Assembly (NCBI GenBank): GCA_945859605.1
Contig: OX243815.1
Coordinates: 46,872,576 to 46,936,575, forward strand
Direction: 5' to 3'
Source: Lumbricus rubellus
Lineage: Eukaryota; Annelida; Clitellata; Crassiclitellata; Lumbricidae
DNA length: 64,000 nucleotides
This document shows positions 11,293 through 21,830 of the stretch, piece by piece. The notes beneath the pieces are model-generated. The model saw only the letters and a program-made list of their open reading frames with translations, did not search any database and was not told the DNA's origin. How positions within the stretch are numbered: position 1 is the first letter of the stretch; each line of letters begins with the position of its first letter. Position numbers and translations under genes: made by a program.

Positions 11293-12465
11293 TACAGGGT
11301 GCGCCAAAAAAAAATAACCCCCCTAAGAGATTTGCCAATATCTTGACCAAAAGTGAGAATTTTGAAATGAAATTTTACAGTCTTAAAGACAATTCATATT
11401 TACACATGATGGCTAGATTTCATAAAAATATTTTAAACAGAACAAAAGTTATGTCACTTTTAGTGAGGCCACCCACCGTTTTTTGACAATTCAAAAACGC
11501 GACGCAACAAAAAGAAATAAAATCCAATCCAATTATTCTGGCCAATATCTTAGCCAAAAGTAAGAATATCGAACTGAAATTTTACATACTTGAAGACAAT
11601 TCATATCTGCATATGATGGTCAAATTTCATCAAAATATTTCTAAAACAACAAAAGTTATACCACGTTTAGTGAGGCCACCCCCAATTTTTGACAATTTAA
11701 AGATGTAACGCAGCAAAAACACGATTTTATTAAGTCTCATCTCAAATAATTATTATCAAATAGCCTTGATATTGACCGATGATCATTATTATTACTATTT
11801 TAAAACAAAACAGGCACCAGCGTAGCTGCCCGTCACTGAGAAGTCGCTTAGCAAGATGACAATCAAATTGGCAAATAAGGAATAATAAAGAATCTGTCGG
11901 ATTAATCAACAGGTCCATCAAGAACTTTGCCAAGAGACTCAAAAGATGTGTTGGCACTGGTGGTGGGCACATTGAACACAAGTTGTGAAGCATTACCAAG
12001 TTCATTTGACAAAGTTATTTGAGATGAGACTTAATAAAATTGTGTTTTTGTTACTTTTTGTTGCGTTTCGCCTTTGAATCGTCAAAAAACGGTGGGTGGT
12101 CTCACTAAAAGTAGCATAACTTTTGTTCTGCTTGAGATATTGTGATGAAATCTGGTCACCATGTGTAGATATGAATTGTCTATAAGTCTGAAAAATTTAA
12201 TTTCGATATTCTTATTTTTGGCCAAAATATTGGCAAAAAACCTTCAAAAAATTGCGTTTTGTTTTTGAAGCGTCAAAAAACGGGGGGTGACCTCCCTAAA
12301 AGTGGCATAACTTTTGTTCCGTTTGAAATATTTTGATGAAATCTGGCCAACGTATGTAAATATGAATTGTTTACAAGCCTGTAAAATTTCATTTGAAAAT
12401 TTTTACTTTTGGCCAAGATATTTGGAAAAAACCTAGGGGGGTTATTTTTTTTGGCGCACCCTGTA
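11293..12465. mobile_element. Foldback/palindromic Tc1-mariner-type element
   Basis: Begins TA-CAGGGTGCGCC and ends GGCGCACCCTG-TA, consistent with a TA target duplication. Each arm is about 430 bp and is built of two tandem diverged units (a CCAATATCTT segment, AATTCATAT, AACAAAAGTTAT, and a conserved GTGAGGCCACCC). The arms are inverted copies of each other and meet around ATTAAGTCTCATCTCAAAT (about 11729-11748 and 12018-12037). The roughly 270-bp centre shows no transposase. A degenerate relative lies at about 39.5-39.95 kb. Confidence 0.8.
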
Positions 12466-12632
12466 GATTGTCATTATTGTAATTATTATCAGCCTTTTTT
12501 TTATTTATTACCCGAGGTGTCAATGATCCCTCAGGTGTCAGATTTTAATAAGAAATTTAAACTCTAGAGTGGCCATCCATGTCAAGATCAGGAAGAACAA
12601 AAGTGCTGTGGAAAGCAACATTATTATTATTA

Positions 12633-12663
<31 letters not shown>

Positions 12664-14320
12664 CTGTTGCTATTATTACCGGTATTATTATTATTGTCTG
12701 TAAAATTATGTTTCACTTCTCAAGGTATTTTCTTGACCGAGGTCTCACATAGATGTTTGTCTATGACATCTATGTGAATATCCACTCCTCTTGTTTTGAT
12801 GTTGGTTTTTCTTCCCTTAGTACACAGCTTGTGATTTGATTTGATCAGTTTTAAAGCCACTTCAACAATGGATTTATTCTTTTGCGTAAAATCTGTACAG
12901 GAGCGATTCGGTGAGATACAGCGTGTCACGCAACTGAGTCGAGGGAAGGGATTTTCCGGCGCCGCTTTTCTCATTCCAGACGCACGCTACAAACCGTTCA
13001 ATACTTCAGAACTTGCTCTTGACATCACCGGACCATACTGCACGAACATTCTCACCTACTGATCATCATTATTATCATCAGATGGACGTTGACAAGGGGC
13101 GATTTCTTAGGGTGTGGGAAGGGTCTTATAGATGCAGGAACGTAGCAGCTGGATATTATTTAGGTGGTTTTGCATTTCAAAGGTTTCCAGTGGTTCGTAT
13201 AGGCCTATCGAAAGATGCAGGGAATTAGTTTTAAAGATTCTGAAATTACATTATATCTAAGGATCAGAGAAGTGAAACCCGTTAGATGCATCCTTGGCTG
13301 GGTGAGTGTTAACCCTTTGCCAACCGAGGGTATAGCTAGGATTGTCCGTTACATTTACTAACTTTGGCTGGTAAAGGGTTAAACCGCTAGTTAGTAGAAC
13401 TTTGCATATTTAGGAAAGCTGACTTACTTGTGACATTGGTTAAGTGCTTTGGTAAATATACTGTCGTGAATATCGGTCAATATATTGTTGTGCCACCTGC
13501 TGTTGAATACAGGGAACGTTGTTTGCCATAAAAAATAAACAAAACTTTTGAAAGAGTATTCAATTAAATTAAGGCAAGGTAGGCATCTGCCAGATTGACG
13601 CCATATAGGCTACATTCTGGAAATGATTCTCTTTCAAGATGCTCTTTGGGAGAGACGCTAGCTATACCGGTATTTACTGAAGAACTAACACTTCTCAATG
13701 CAAGGTTCCATGCTCGAAGAATGATTGAGAGATACATGGAGATGGGCAAATGCCTACGCCTTTTAATACCTTGGGCTCGAGATAACTGTATTACGTTTTA
13801 CAAACTTTCGACCTACTGCGTTTTAGTCATTGGCAAATTTCTTCATCGTAAAAAGCACTGTAAAGATACACAAAGTGGGAATACATGTGAAATTTCCATT
13901 TATAGAAACCACTTTTCTCTCTCTTAAACTCGATCACGCACTGGGAGCGCCTCGAGATCTGATTGGTGTGCACTGCGTTAGTGGCGCTATATAACTTTTG
14001 GATACACTACATTAAACGATGGCCATGGACAGACGACTACATTATTCTAGCCTACGTTTACACGTCGTGTAGGCTAAGCTTACAGAATACATTACCATGA
14101 TGATCCGAGAGGATGTTTACCACACGCTCGCTCTCCACTGACCTCAATGAACCCCATTCGAACTTTGACCTGGAATTGACCCAATTAACCGCATGATTCG
14201 TTTGGACTTTGACTTACACGAGAAGAGCAAAACTTGTTTATGGGTAATCTCCTAGTTAAACTTATCTTAGGCCTACTTTTATCTGAGGGCGCATGGGAAA
14301 ACACCGATTGGGGCAACTCG
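12466..14320. other. Non-coding and repeat-derived, no supported gene
   Basis: Contains an (ATT)n tract at about 12620-12690. Two opposed open frames at 12720-13062 resemble no family I recognise, have no visible splice context, and are not called. A tail-like CACTGGGAGCGCCTCGAG followed by GGCGCTATATAAC at about 13930-13995 indicates LINE/SINE debris. Confidence 0.4.
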
Positions 14321-14324
14321 GTGT

Positions 14325-14420
14325 GTGTAGTGTGTATGTGTGTGTGTGTGTGTATGTGTGTGTGTGTGTGTGTGTTTTGTGTGTGTGTGTGTGTGTGTGC
14401 GTGTGTTTTGTGTGTGTGCG
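14325..14420. repeat. (TG)n microsatellite
   Basis: TG array with interruptions TTTTG and CGTG. Confidence 0.9.
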
Positions 14421-15619
14421 TGCTTGCGTGGCAGAGATGCGTGATGAAATTACTGATATGGAAACTTAGATGGTAGGCTGCAGAGTCTTCTATTACTGAG
14501 TACTAGAAGTAGTAATAGTTACAGTAATAATTATAAGGCTCTGATCGCTATGGGTCCAATGCCTAGGTGGAGCCAGGAGAAGATCAAGCTATAAATAGCG
14601 TGACCTAGTTTGACTTCAGTAAGCAGTGGGTTCTATAATTATTATTATAGTCGACCTATAATAATTGACAAAGCATCTAGGGCTTTTCTAGGCTGTAACT
14701 GTTTCTCTGTGCTTCAATCATTTTCAACTTCCAAATGGGCATAATGTATTCTGTTAAACAAACGAGGTTGTATTGTTTAAAATAATTTAGCTAAATGGGA
14801 GTTAGACTGATGAACTAATCTTTTGGCCAAATGGAAGATTCATTGATGAAACCATTATTCTTTGATAAATGAAAATAAAATTATTCCTATATGGTTCGAA
14901 CATTTCTCAGCGCCCACAAAGGGGGGGGGGTCATGGAGACCAGCTTATTCACCGGCGATAAAGCTTATGCCGCTTAAGCCTACTAGCCCGCATTCCAAAT
15001 GGAATTTTTATTGTATTTATTTATAGGCTAAGTAGAATGATAGAGAAATGTGGAGATTTTCCATAGCTGGGCGGCTGTCACGTGCGAAAGCATCGTCAAA
15101 GCCATAAGTCAAGTAAGTCAAGTAGAATGATTATGCAACAGCACCTCAACGACACGGGTGAATAGAAGGTAGGCCTGCCAGCAATAACCTATTAACCTAC
15201 TTCGAAAGTAGCCCAAATATCACGGTGTCGAGAGGATAACATTGTTAGGCGCGTGCGCATTAAAATGTGACCCTCTTGCGCTTTTCGTGACAACCAGGCA
15301 GCCCTAGTACAAGCCCAGATGGCATGGATGTTGAGAATGTTTGTTCCAAGTTGTAGGCTACGTTAGCGTTTGCCAACCGTCGTATGAAATATAATTTATA
15401 AGGGCTGGTACTTGTCGGTTAATTCACCGCCACAGGTTTCGTCTGTCTACCTTGTCGGTTAGTTCACCGCCACAGTTTGCCGTGTATTTGCACACTGCAT
15501 ATATTTAGGCACTAGTTTTTAGTGACGTAATGTAGCCTAATCAGATTAACTTATAGCACGCGTTTATTTCTTGGACGCCGTCATGAATGCCATGAATTTC
15601 TTAAGAATTTCGGCTAAAA
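14421..15619. other. Non-coding, dispersed repeat fragments
   Basis: The piece at about 14905-14965 (CTCAGCGCCCACAAAG, later GAGACCAGCTTATTCA) recurs at 32235-32285. A short pair of TTGTCGGTTA(A/G)TTCACCGCCAC repeats lies at 15415-15475 and reappears inverted at about 16035-16105. No gene is seen. Confidence 0.45.
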
Positions 15620-15750
15620 CGGGTCCCTATGTTAATGAATGACTGAACTAACCCTATTCCTAACCCTAACCGACCCTCACGATGCCTAACCTGACCCTAA
15701 CCGACCCTCACGATGCCTAACCTGAACCTAACCAACATTATAGGGACCCG
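15620..15750. mobile_element. Small inverted-repeat element with CCTAACC-rich core
   Basis: Perfect 11-bp inverted ends CGGGTCCCTAT and ATAGGGACCCG enclose two tandem copies of CCTAACC(C)TAACCGACCCTC-type sequence (unit about 34 bp, including CACGATGCCTAACCTGA). A related sequence, reversed, lies at 31592-31678. Confidence 0.65.
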
Positions 15751-17065
15751 CTTACTATAACAAAGCCCCAATGGTGCTATGTTTAAACCGTTAAAGGATC
15801 GGCAAGACAGATGGAGATGTCTTAATATATTAATATAGCCTAAGCGTATACCTGTAGGTAAAACATCCCACTGCGACAAGGCACGTGGCTACAAGGATCA
15901 CGCCTAACTTACCGACAAATCATCCTGTTCGTATAGGCCCATTGCTGGTCCAAAGAAATGACGAGCATTCGTTTTAGCGAGTGTGAACTGGAATTTGCGA
16001 AAGAAGCGGTAATAGACTGGAATAACTATCTGCGTGTGGCGGTGAATTAATTTCTGCATGTAAAATTTCGTATATAGGGTTTCTGTGTGTGGCGGTGAAT
16101 TAACCGACAAGTACCGGGCTATATTCTGATGCATTTTGAACCGAAGGTGAACTGGGTGACAGTGAATAATTCCATTTAGGAAAAACAAAAGGTATTTCGA
16201 AGGCACTCCTCAGGCCGTCAAAGATATTTCGCAATTATTTTTAAAGATTTGAAGACACTTTCACGGTACCCAGGTAGGCTATTCTAAGTGTTTTGAAGGC
16301 AATTAATTTTGAAGAGCCGCCGTTTAAAAAAGTTTCGTGGTATTAATACAACTCATTTCAAAGCACGTTCAACAGAATATAAACCTTTATCAAAAGCAAT
16401 TTAAAGGTATTTCAGCAGTGCCGTATCTTCGTGTGGGGAGGGGGCTTAAGCCTCGAGCATGACGAGGGCGGTATAAGGAGTCTAAATTATAAGCATACAA
16501 CAGCTTGATTTATTTTTTCGAGGGGGCGTCAGCTTCGTTTGAGGGACTTGAGCCCCAAGCCCAACGCTAGCTATGCATCCCTGTATTTCGGATCAGCATA
16601 ATTCTATTATAGTCTGTTTGAGGATCATTCGAGGGAACCGCTAAAATTATGACATTTGAGGACATTCTCTATATAGGGCACTTTGAAGCTCCCGTACGTA
16701 GGCCTGCTCTGCAACCCTGGTGATCGGACTTGTACTTAGTTCTGGACTACCCCTTTGGACAATCCTTTAAACTTGACGCAGCGCTCGCACATACGCGGGT
16801 ACCCTTTAATTGGAGCTCGAGTGCCGCTTTAGAAGTGTTGCGTTTACGAATTAAGTATCATTTCTCGGTTCGCCCTATAATAGAGGCGCTTTATAAATGT
16901 TTTCATACAATACAATGCAATACAATACAATCATTGTCAGCAGGGTTGAATTATAAGCAACGTAAAAGGCAGCGTTTCATTAGACACCTTTAAAATATGT
17001 TCTTTACGCGTTATATTAACCACTTTGTCAAACCCATTTAATAGCTTTATTCGACGAGATTTGAT
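15751..17065. other. Upstream region of the GNAT gene, no other gene
   Basis: Holds a tail-like repeat (CGCTTTATAAATGTTTTCAT then an ATACAATACAAT run, about 16885-16932) and a TTAGACACCTTTAAA motif at 16980-16994, about 70 bp before the GNAT start codon. No clear TATA box or other core promoter element could be assigned. Confidence 0.4.
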
Positions 17066-19372
17066 ATGGAGAAGACAACTATCGTGCCTCCATCTTCCGT
17101 CATCTTTCGAACGTTTGACGACGGATTCACCGTTAGATCGATGACTCCAGCAGATTCTATCATCGCTCAGGATTGGTTGGGCGGCATCGGAATCGCCATC
17201 ACCCCACTTGACCTTCCAATGCTTCTTGACCTCTACCCTCCAGCGTCACCCGGCTTCTACATGGGAGAGTTCGAGGGTAAGATCGTGGCTTCGATGATTC
17301 AGGTTCCGTGGAGCGAAAACGTTCTCTACGTAACGTATTTCTTCGTGGATGAGGCGTTCAGAGGTCGTGGGTTCGGTCCGCGTCTTCTCAATGTCGTCGG
17401 TCAGAAGCATGCGGGGGACCGGATCGTCGTGTCGGATCCGGTGGAGGGATGGCTCGTCAACACGTACAAGACGTGGGGCTTCACGGAGGCGTTTAAACTG
17501 GAGCAGATGCGGTGTGTGGCGAAGTCAACTTATGACGTCGACAGTTTCGATGGGAAGATAGTGTTGGTGAGTACATGTAGGTTTATTTTACATGAACACA
17601 CTGCCATACTTCAACTGTTTATTTCTTATAATTATTATTGCTATTCTTAACCTATTTTTTCTTGATTGGTTATGCGCTACTGAATGGCCATAGCAGAATC
17701 CAAATGAATTAATTATAGTCCAATATACGTTGAATGGTGTATATTGGACATTATTTGCCGGTCCTGTACTGGATGAGCTCCCAAGTAACCTAGCCTACCT
17801 TTGTGACCTCATCCATCTGCCGACCTCGGCCACTTCTCTTCACCTGCTACGCTCCTTTGATCGGCATGATCTCTTCGTCCCGCGAGCTAGAACTGCATTG
17901 TCTAAATTTAATAATGTCTGCCTTTGTTTTCATTGGCCCGGCATTATGGAGCCAGCTTCCTTCTTCAACGCGTTCCTCCATATCAACTGGTGGGCCAATT
18001 AGGGCCTACCTCTTTTCGGCGTCTCAAGACTATTTTTTGTCTTTTGGTCTAACGTACTGGGAGCGCTTCTTATTGGCGGGCACTGTGAGAGGCGCTTTAT
18101 AAATTTATAGATACAATACAATACAATATTAATTCATTTTACAGCACTGTATATGCTGTAAATTGTAGTCAACGGCCTTTGATGTCATGCGATGACGTTA
18201 AACCTTGGAGAGATAAATAAATAGAATTAATTTTAAATCTAACATTTTGTCATGCAAACCGGGAAAGAGTATCTTTGGAAATTCTCACATTCATTTTCCT
18301 ATAAGCCCACGACTGGATAGGGATAGGCCTATATTATATTCCGACTTTCTTTCATAACAGTGCTAATGGTTTAGTTGTCCTGTGTGCGTGGAAAAGGATA
18401 TGTCTAGGTCTTCTTATACATGTAGACTGGCGCTTCATTTTACAGAGTGAAAAAGTCGACTTCGAAGAAATTATTCGATATGACAACAAGTGTTTCGTGT
18501 CGAAAGATTTTCCGACGAGAAAAAACCTTATCCGGAAGTTGATCGATATACCAACCGGAGCAACGTTCGTCGCTGTAAACGGAAGTGGATCTGTCGTTGG
18601 ATTCGGATGTCGACGTCCTTGCACGGTGGAGGGACACCACCTCATAGGGCCACTGTATGCCGACGACAGAACGATTGCGGAGGCCATAATGGCAAAGCTG
18701 TGCTCAGAGGTTTCTGGAGACCACGTCAATATCGACATATGGTGCGTTCAAAACAATCGATTAATATTTACTATTTATTTTCATATTTACAAAATGGGTC
18801 TTTTTTCCGGACACAGTGCAGAAGCGAAATAGTGCCTCCATTTGACTGTCCTTTGGACAACTCCTCTGACTTAACTCGGCGCTCGCGAATAAGCTGGGTG
18901 TCCTGCGCTTGGCTTTCGAGTAACGCTTCAGAAGTTTGGAATTTGCTATTACGATTACGACTACGATTAGCTAAAGATTAGTCCATTAATCCAAGATGCT
19001 GATCTATAATATTTATAATAGGGCCTAGTTTTAACTGATTATGGCTGACATTAGTTTTCGATATTAACTATATCATTGTTTTTTCTTCTTGTTGTCATTG
19101 TCATTATCATCACCGTCGTCATCGTCGTCTTCATTAATATAAGATTTTCCATGTAGGTCTTCTGATTATTCCTTCATTCATTCCTTCTTTGTTTCACTCG
19201 TATAATTATTACCCGTTCTTTCAGCGTTCCAAATGAAGCTGCAGTTGGTCTGGCTAAGAAGTTCCAATTCGAGCACGTCACTTTTCTACATCGAATGCAT
19301 CGCAACGGTGACCCTAAAGAGTTCAAGGCCGAGGTCTTTGCCGTGACCTCCATTGAATACTGTGGATTCTAA
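17066..19372 (+). CDS. GNAT-family N-acetyltransferase, paralog 1 (three exons)
   Basis: Exons 17066-17566, 18446-18741 and 19225-19372 splice at TTG/GTGAGT, ACAG/AGT, ATG/GTGCGT and TTTCAG/CGTT to give 314 residues; the lengths close in frame to a TAA. Exon 1 carries an acetyl-CoA-binding GNAT fold: the FRGRGFG segment (about residues 103-109) fits the R/QxxGxG/A pyrophosphate loop, preceded by the ENVLYVTYFFVDE strand. Exons 2-3 resemble the C-terminal YitH/HolE-type acetyltransferase domain found behind the GNAT domain in many invertebrate proteins (FVAVNGSGSVVGFG, GPLYADD, FHRMH-like FLHRMH). It probably transfers an acetyl or acyl group from CoA to an amine; the substrate is unknown. The ATG is the first in frame. 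AATAAA lies 118 nt after the stop. It converges on paralog 2. Confidence 0.85.
17740..18126 (+). repeat. LINE 3'-end remnant inside GNAT1 intron 1
   Basis: Translation includes LFVPRARTAL and is followed by GGGAGCGCTTCTTATTGGCG, GAGGCGCTTTATAAATTTAT and an ATACAATACAAT tail. It is the same class of CR1/L2-like 3' end as the one near 9 kb, with a clearer simple-repeat tail. Confidence 0.6.
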
Positions 19373-19490
19373 GAATGTTAACACTTTTTCAAATAATTAA
19401 TGAATTACCGCAGCAGACAAAATTGATTTACACGACCTAGAATTGTCAGAATACTAAACCAGAGTTTAGAAGTATTAAAAGTATTGGTTT

Positions 19491-19496
19491 AATAAA
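19491..19496 (+). terminator. Polyadenylation signal of GNAT paralog 1
   Basis: Canonical AATAAA, 118 nt downstream of the TAA at 19370-19372. It is the first such hexamer after the stop on this strand. Confidence 0.6.
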
Positions 19497-19499
19497 GAA

Positions 19500-20391
19500 T
19501 TCGATGTTTATATTTTACCTTTTATTGTTTGTGATAAACATTCTATAGACTATGATTGATATACAATTTGATATACTTAGTATAATTGCACCAAGGTAAA
19601 AGAGGATTTCAGCATTCTATTTAAAAGCGCAGAATTGTCGGATTAAATTTCGTCAAGGTGTAAGTACTATTATAAAAGTAGTTTTTACTGTTTTAAATAC
19701 TGTTATGCCATACATTTCGTCTTACACAAAAGTCACCATAATAGGCTGCTACATCTTGATGCTTGCGCCAGGATTGTATAGGTCTACAAGTAGACGAAAG
19801 AGTTTAATAGTTTTGATAATAATAAGGATTTGTCTTATTAGGCATTTTTTCAGTATACAGGTCAAATAATTACGTAAAACTAAAAATTAATGATGGGCAA
19901 CATCGAGCATAACTCCAAGATTCCAAAGAGCAGTGGATGTCACTGGGTGCGGAAAACAATTAAAAATTTTGTACAGTAATTGAAACGAACAAAACGGTTT
20001 GTAGAGCCCAAGCACACCATTTTTAAGGCGTTGAAGCTATAATATTAGCATAATAAAATTATCTCTGGACTGAAAAAACCATTGAAACTAAAAATTAATG
20101 TCATCATTATAATACTTGTGTTGCAAAAACAGGTTGTTAAGGCGATGGTTTACTTTTTTATGGTAAATACGTTTTTAAATTTTATTGTAGCATCCTATTA
20201 AAGGTGTTTAAAAAATTATCTGGTTTGCTGCATTGACGCCAGTTTTTAGCGACTTTTTGCGGCTATGAGGATCGATAATGTGGGACTTTATCTGGCCTTA
20301 TTTATTACTTACTTTCCAATTTCATATTGTAGTCCTCTCTTTCAATCCAGGCTTGGCACTCCGAATTCCCGGATGCTTCAATAGCATAATA
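19500..20391. other. AT-rich non-coding DNA
   Basis: No gene. An AAAGGTGTTTAAA motif at 20200-20212 is the inverse of the one at 16980, so the two bracket the GNAT1 gene. Confidence 0.45.
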
Positions 20392-20611
20392 GTGGGACGC
20401 GGTGGTGTAGTGGTGGCGTCGTTGCCTTGGAGCCGGAAGGTTCGAGGTTCGAATCCACCTCGCTGCGTAAGGACCTTGGGCAAGTCCTTCACTCACATTT
20501 GCTCAGCGCTTCGACGTGAAACTCCGATGCAGTGTCCGCGCTGTAGTCGGGAGCGCCTCTGAGTAGCGGTTGAGAGCTAGAAGAGACGCTAAAACAAGTG
20601 TGCATACAAAC
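20392..20611 (+). repeat. tRNA-derived SINE
   Basis: Full-length-looking copy: GGTGGTGTAGTGGTGGCGTC head, GGTTCGAATCC B box, GCTCAGCGCTTCGACGTGAA body, GCTAAAACAAGTGTGCATAC end. Confidence 0.85.
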
Positions 20612-21830
20612 GATGAATTTCTGCATAATAATAATAATCTATGGTTCTTTATCTACATTTAATTTCTGTAGCCTGTGACGAGAGAATCAATAAATTAATT
20701 GAGTTCAACGACAAATTATTTATGACGACCAGTGAATTACTTTCGCGTTCAATTTTTATTATTGCTTAAGATGTGACATAAATTTCTCCGTTGACAGTTA
20801 ATTTCTTGAGCATGCAAGACAAACAATAAATATAATGCTGCATGCCCAATATTATAAACTTGGATTAAATCTTAATAAGGGTGTGTTAAGTGGCCCGAGT
20901 TCTTACAAGCATCCAGCGTTTTCAGCGACATCACAATCATGACTTATACCTTAATTCAATTTTGCCCTCGCCATCCCCCATCACCATGTTCATCATCATC
21001 GTCATCATCATCGTCGTCGTCGTCGCGTCATCATCATCGTCACCGTCATCGTTGTCGTCATCATAAAACTTAGACTGTCCGTATATCTAATAAAAATGAA
21101 AGAGGACAGAAAGCTCAATACTTGCAAGGATGTAATGTTCGGGCACCAACAAAGCGGAAATCCGCATTGAGTGAGAGTGGATGGCTGACATTGAAGATGG
21201 GTGGGTAGCAGACGTATATTCAGAAGCCGGGGTATGCGGACCATGCAGAATAGACTCTTGTGAAGAAGTAATTGGACAATGCCTCTGGGGTTACCCCATA
21301 TCATTCTACGCAAAGCTAACCTCATGGGCGGAGACTTAGGGGGACAGAGGGGGACTGTGCCCCTCAACGAAAGTCTCCGCCCATTAATAACCTTCTTCGA
21401 ACACTAAGGCTTAAACTGATGACTCGTTTTTCTCATCAGCCTCTTCTTCCTTTCATCCGTAGTTGCATGCTAAGAGTAATTCTCAATATAGACTGCGAGG
21501 CCATGTGCATGCGAGGGGACGTCATAACAATGTCACACACTAATTTTAACCGTGTTTTCTCTATTATACTACATGCTACACTCAACATGTAGATGCGCAT
21601 TAACCCTTTCCAGTCCAAGGTGGGACTGTGGACCAACAAGAGTTAATAAGGTATCGAGCCAAAGCATTAATTAACGATCGAAAACGACTACAAACACTTG
21701 TTCTAGTTCTACTAAAAAGCAAATAACGTATTCTAATAAAATGTCTTAAATCAAAGAATAATTCATTTCGTTCATCTATCGATCGTAGCAGTCACAGTTT
21801 GTTGATCTTGACCATAAACCATCGAGGATG
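20612..21830. other. Intergenic between the convergent GNAT genes
   Basis: Contains a TCATCATCGTC trinucleotide-like tract (about 20985-21065) and a 61-bp inverted-repeat element at 21324-21384. No gene is seen. No AATAAA was found on the minus strand just past the GNAT2 stop. Confidence 0.5.
21324..21384. mobile_element. 61-bp inverted-repeat mini-element
   Basis: Perfect 14-bp inverted ends ATGGGCGGAGACTT and AAGTCTCCGCCCAT around a G-rich then C-rich core. It is probably an internally deleted MITE; the start of a similar sequence (ATGGGCGGAGTTTATCAGG) is at about 45178. Confidence 0.5.

Noticed and set aside
12720..13062. Possible host exon on either strand
   Set aside because: Both strands are open, neither shows a known domain, and there are no convincing splice signals.
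15650..15740. Telomere or telomere-proximal sequence
   Set aside because: Only two short units inside an inverted-repeat element, with ordinary DNA on both sides.
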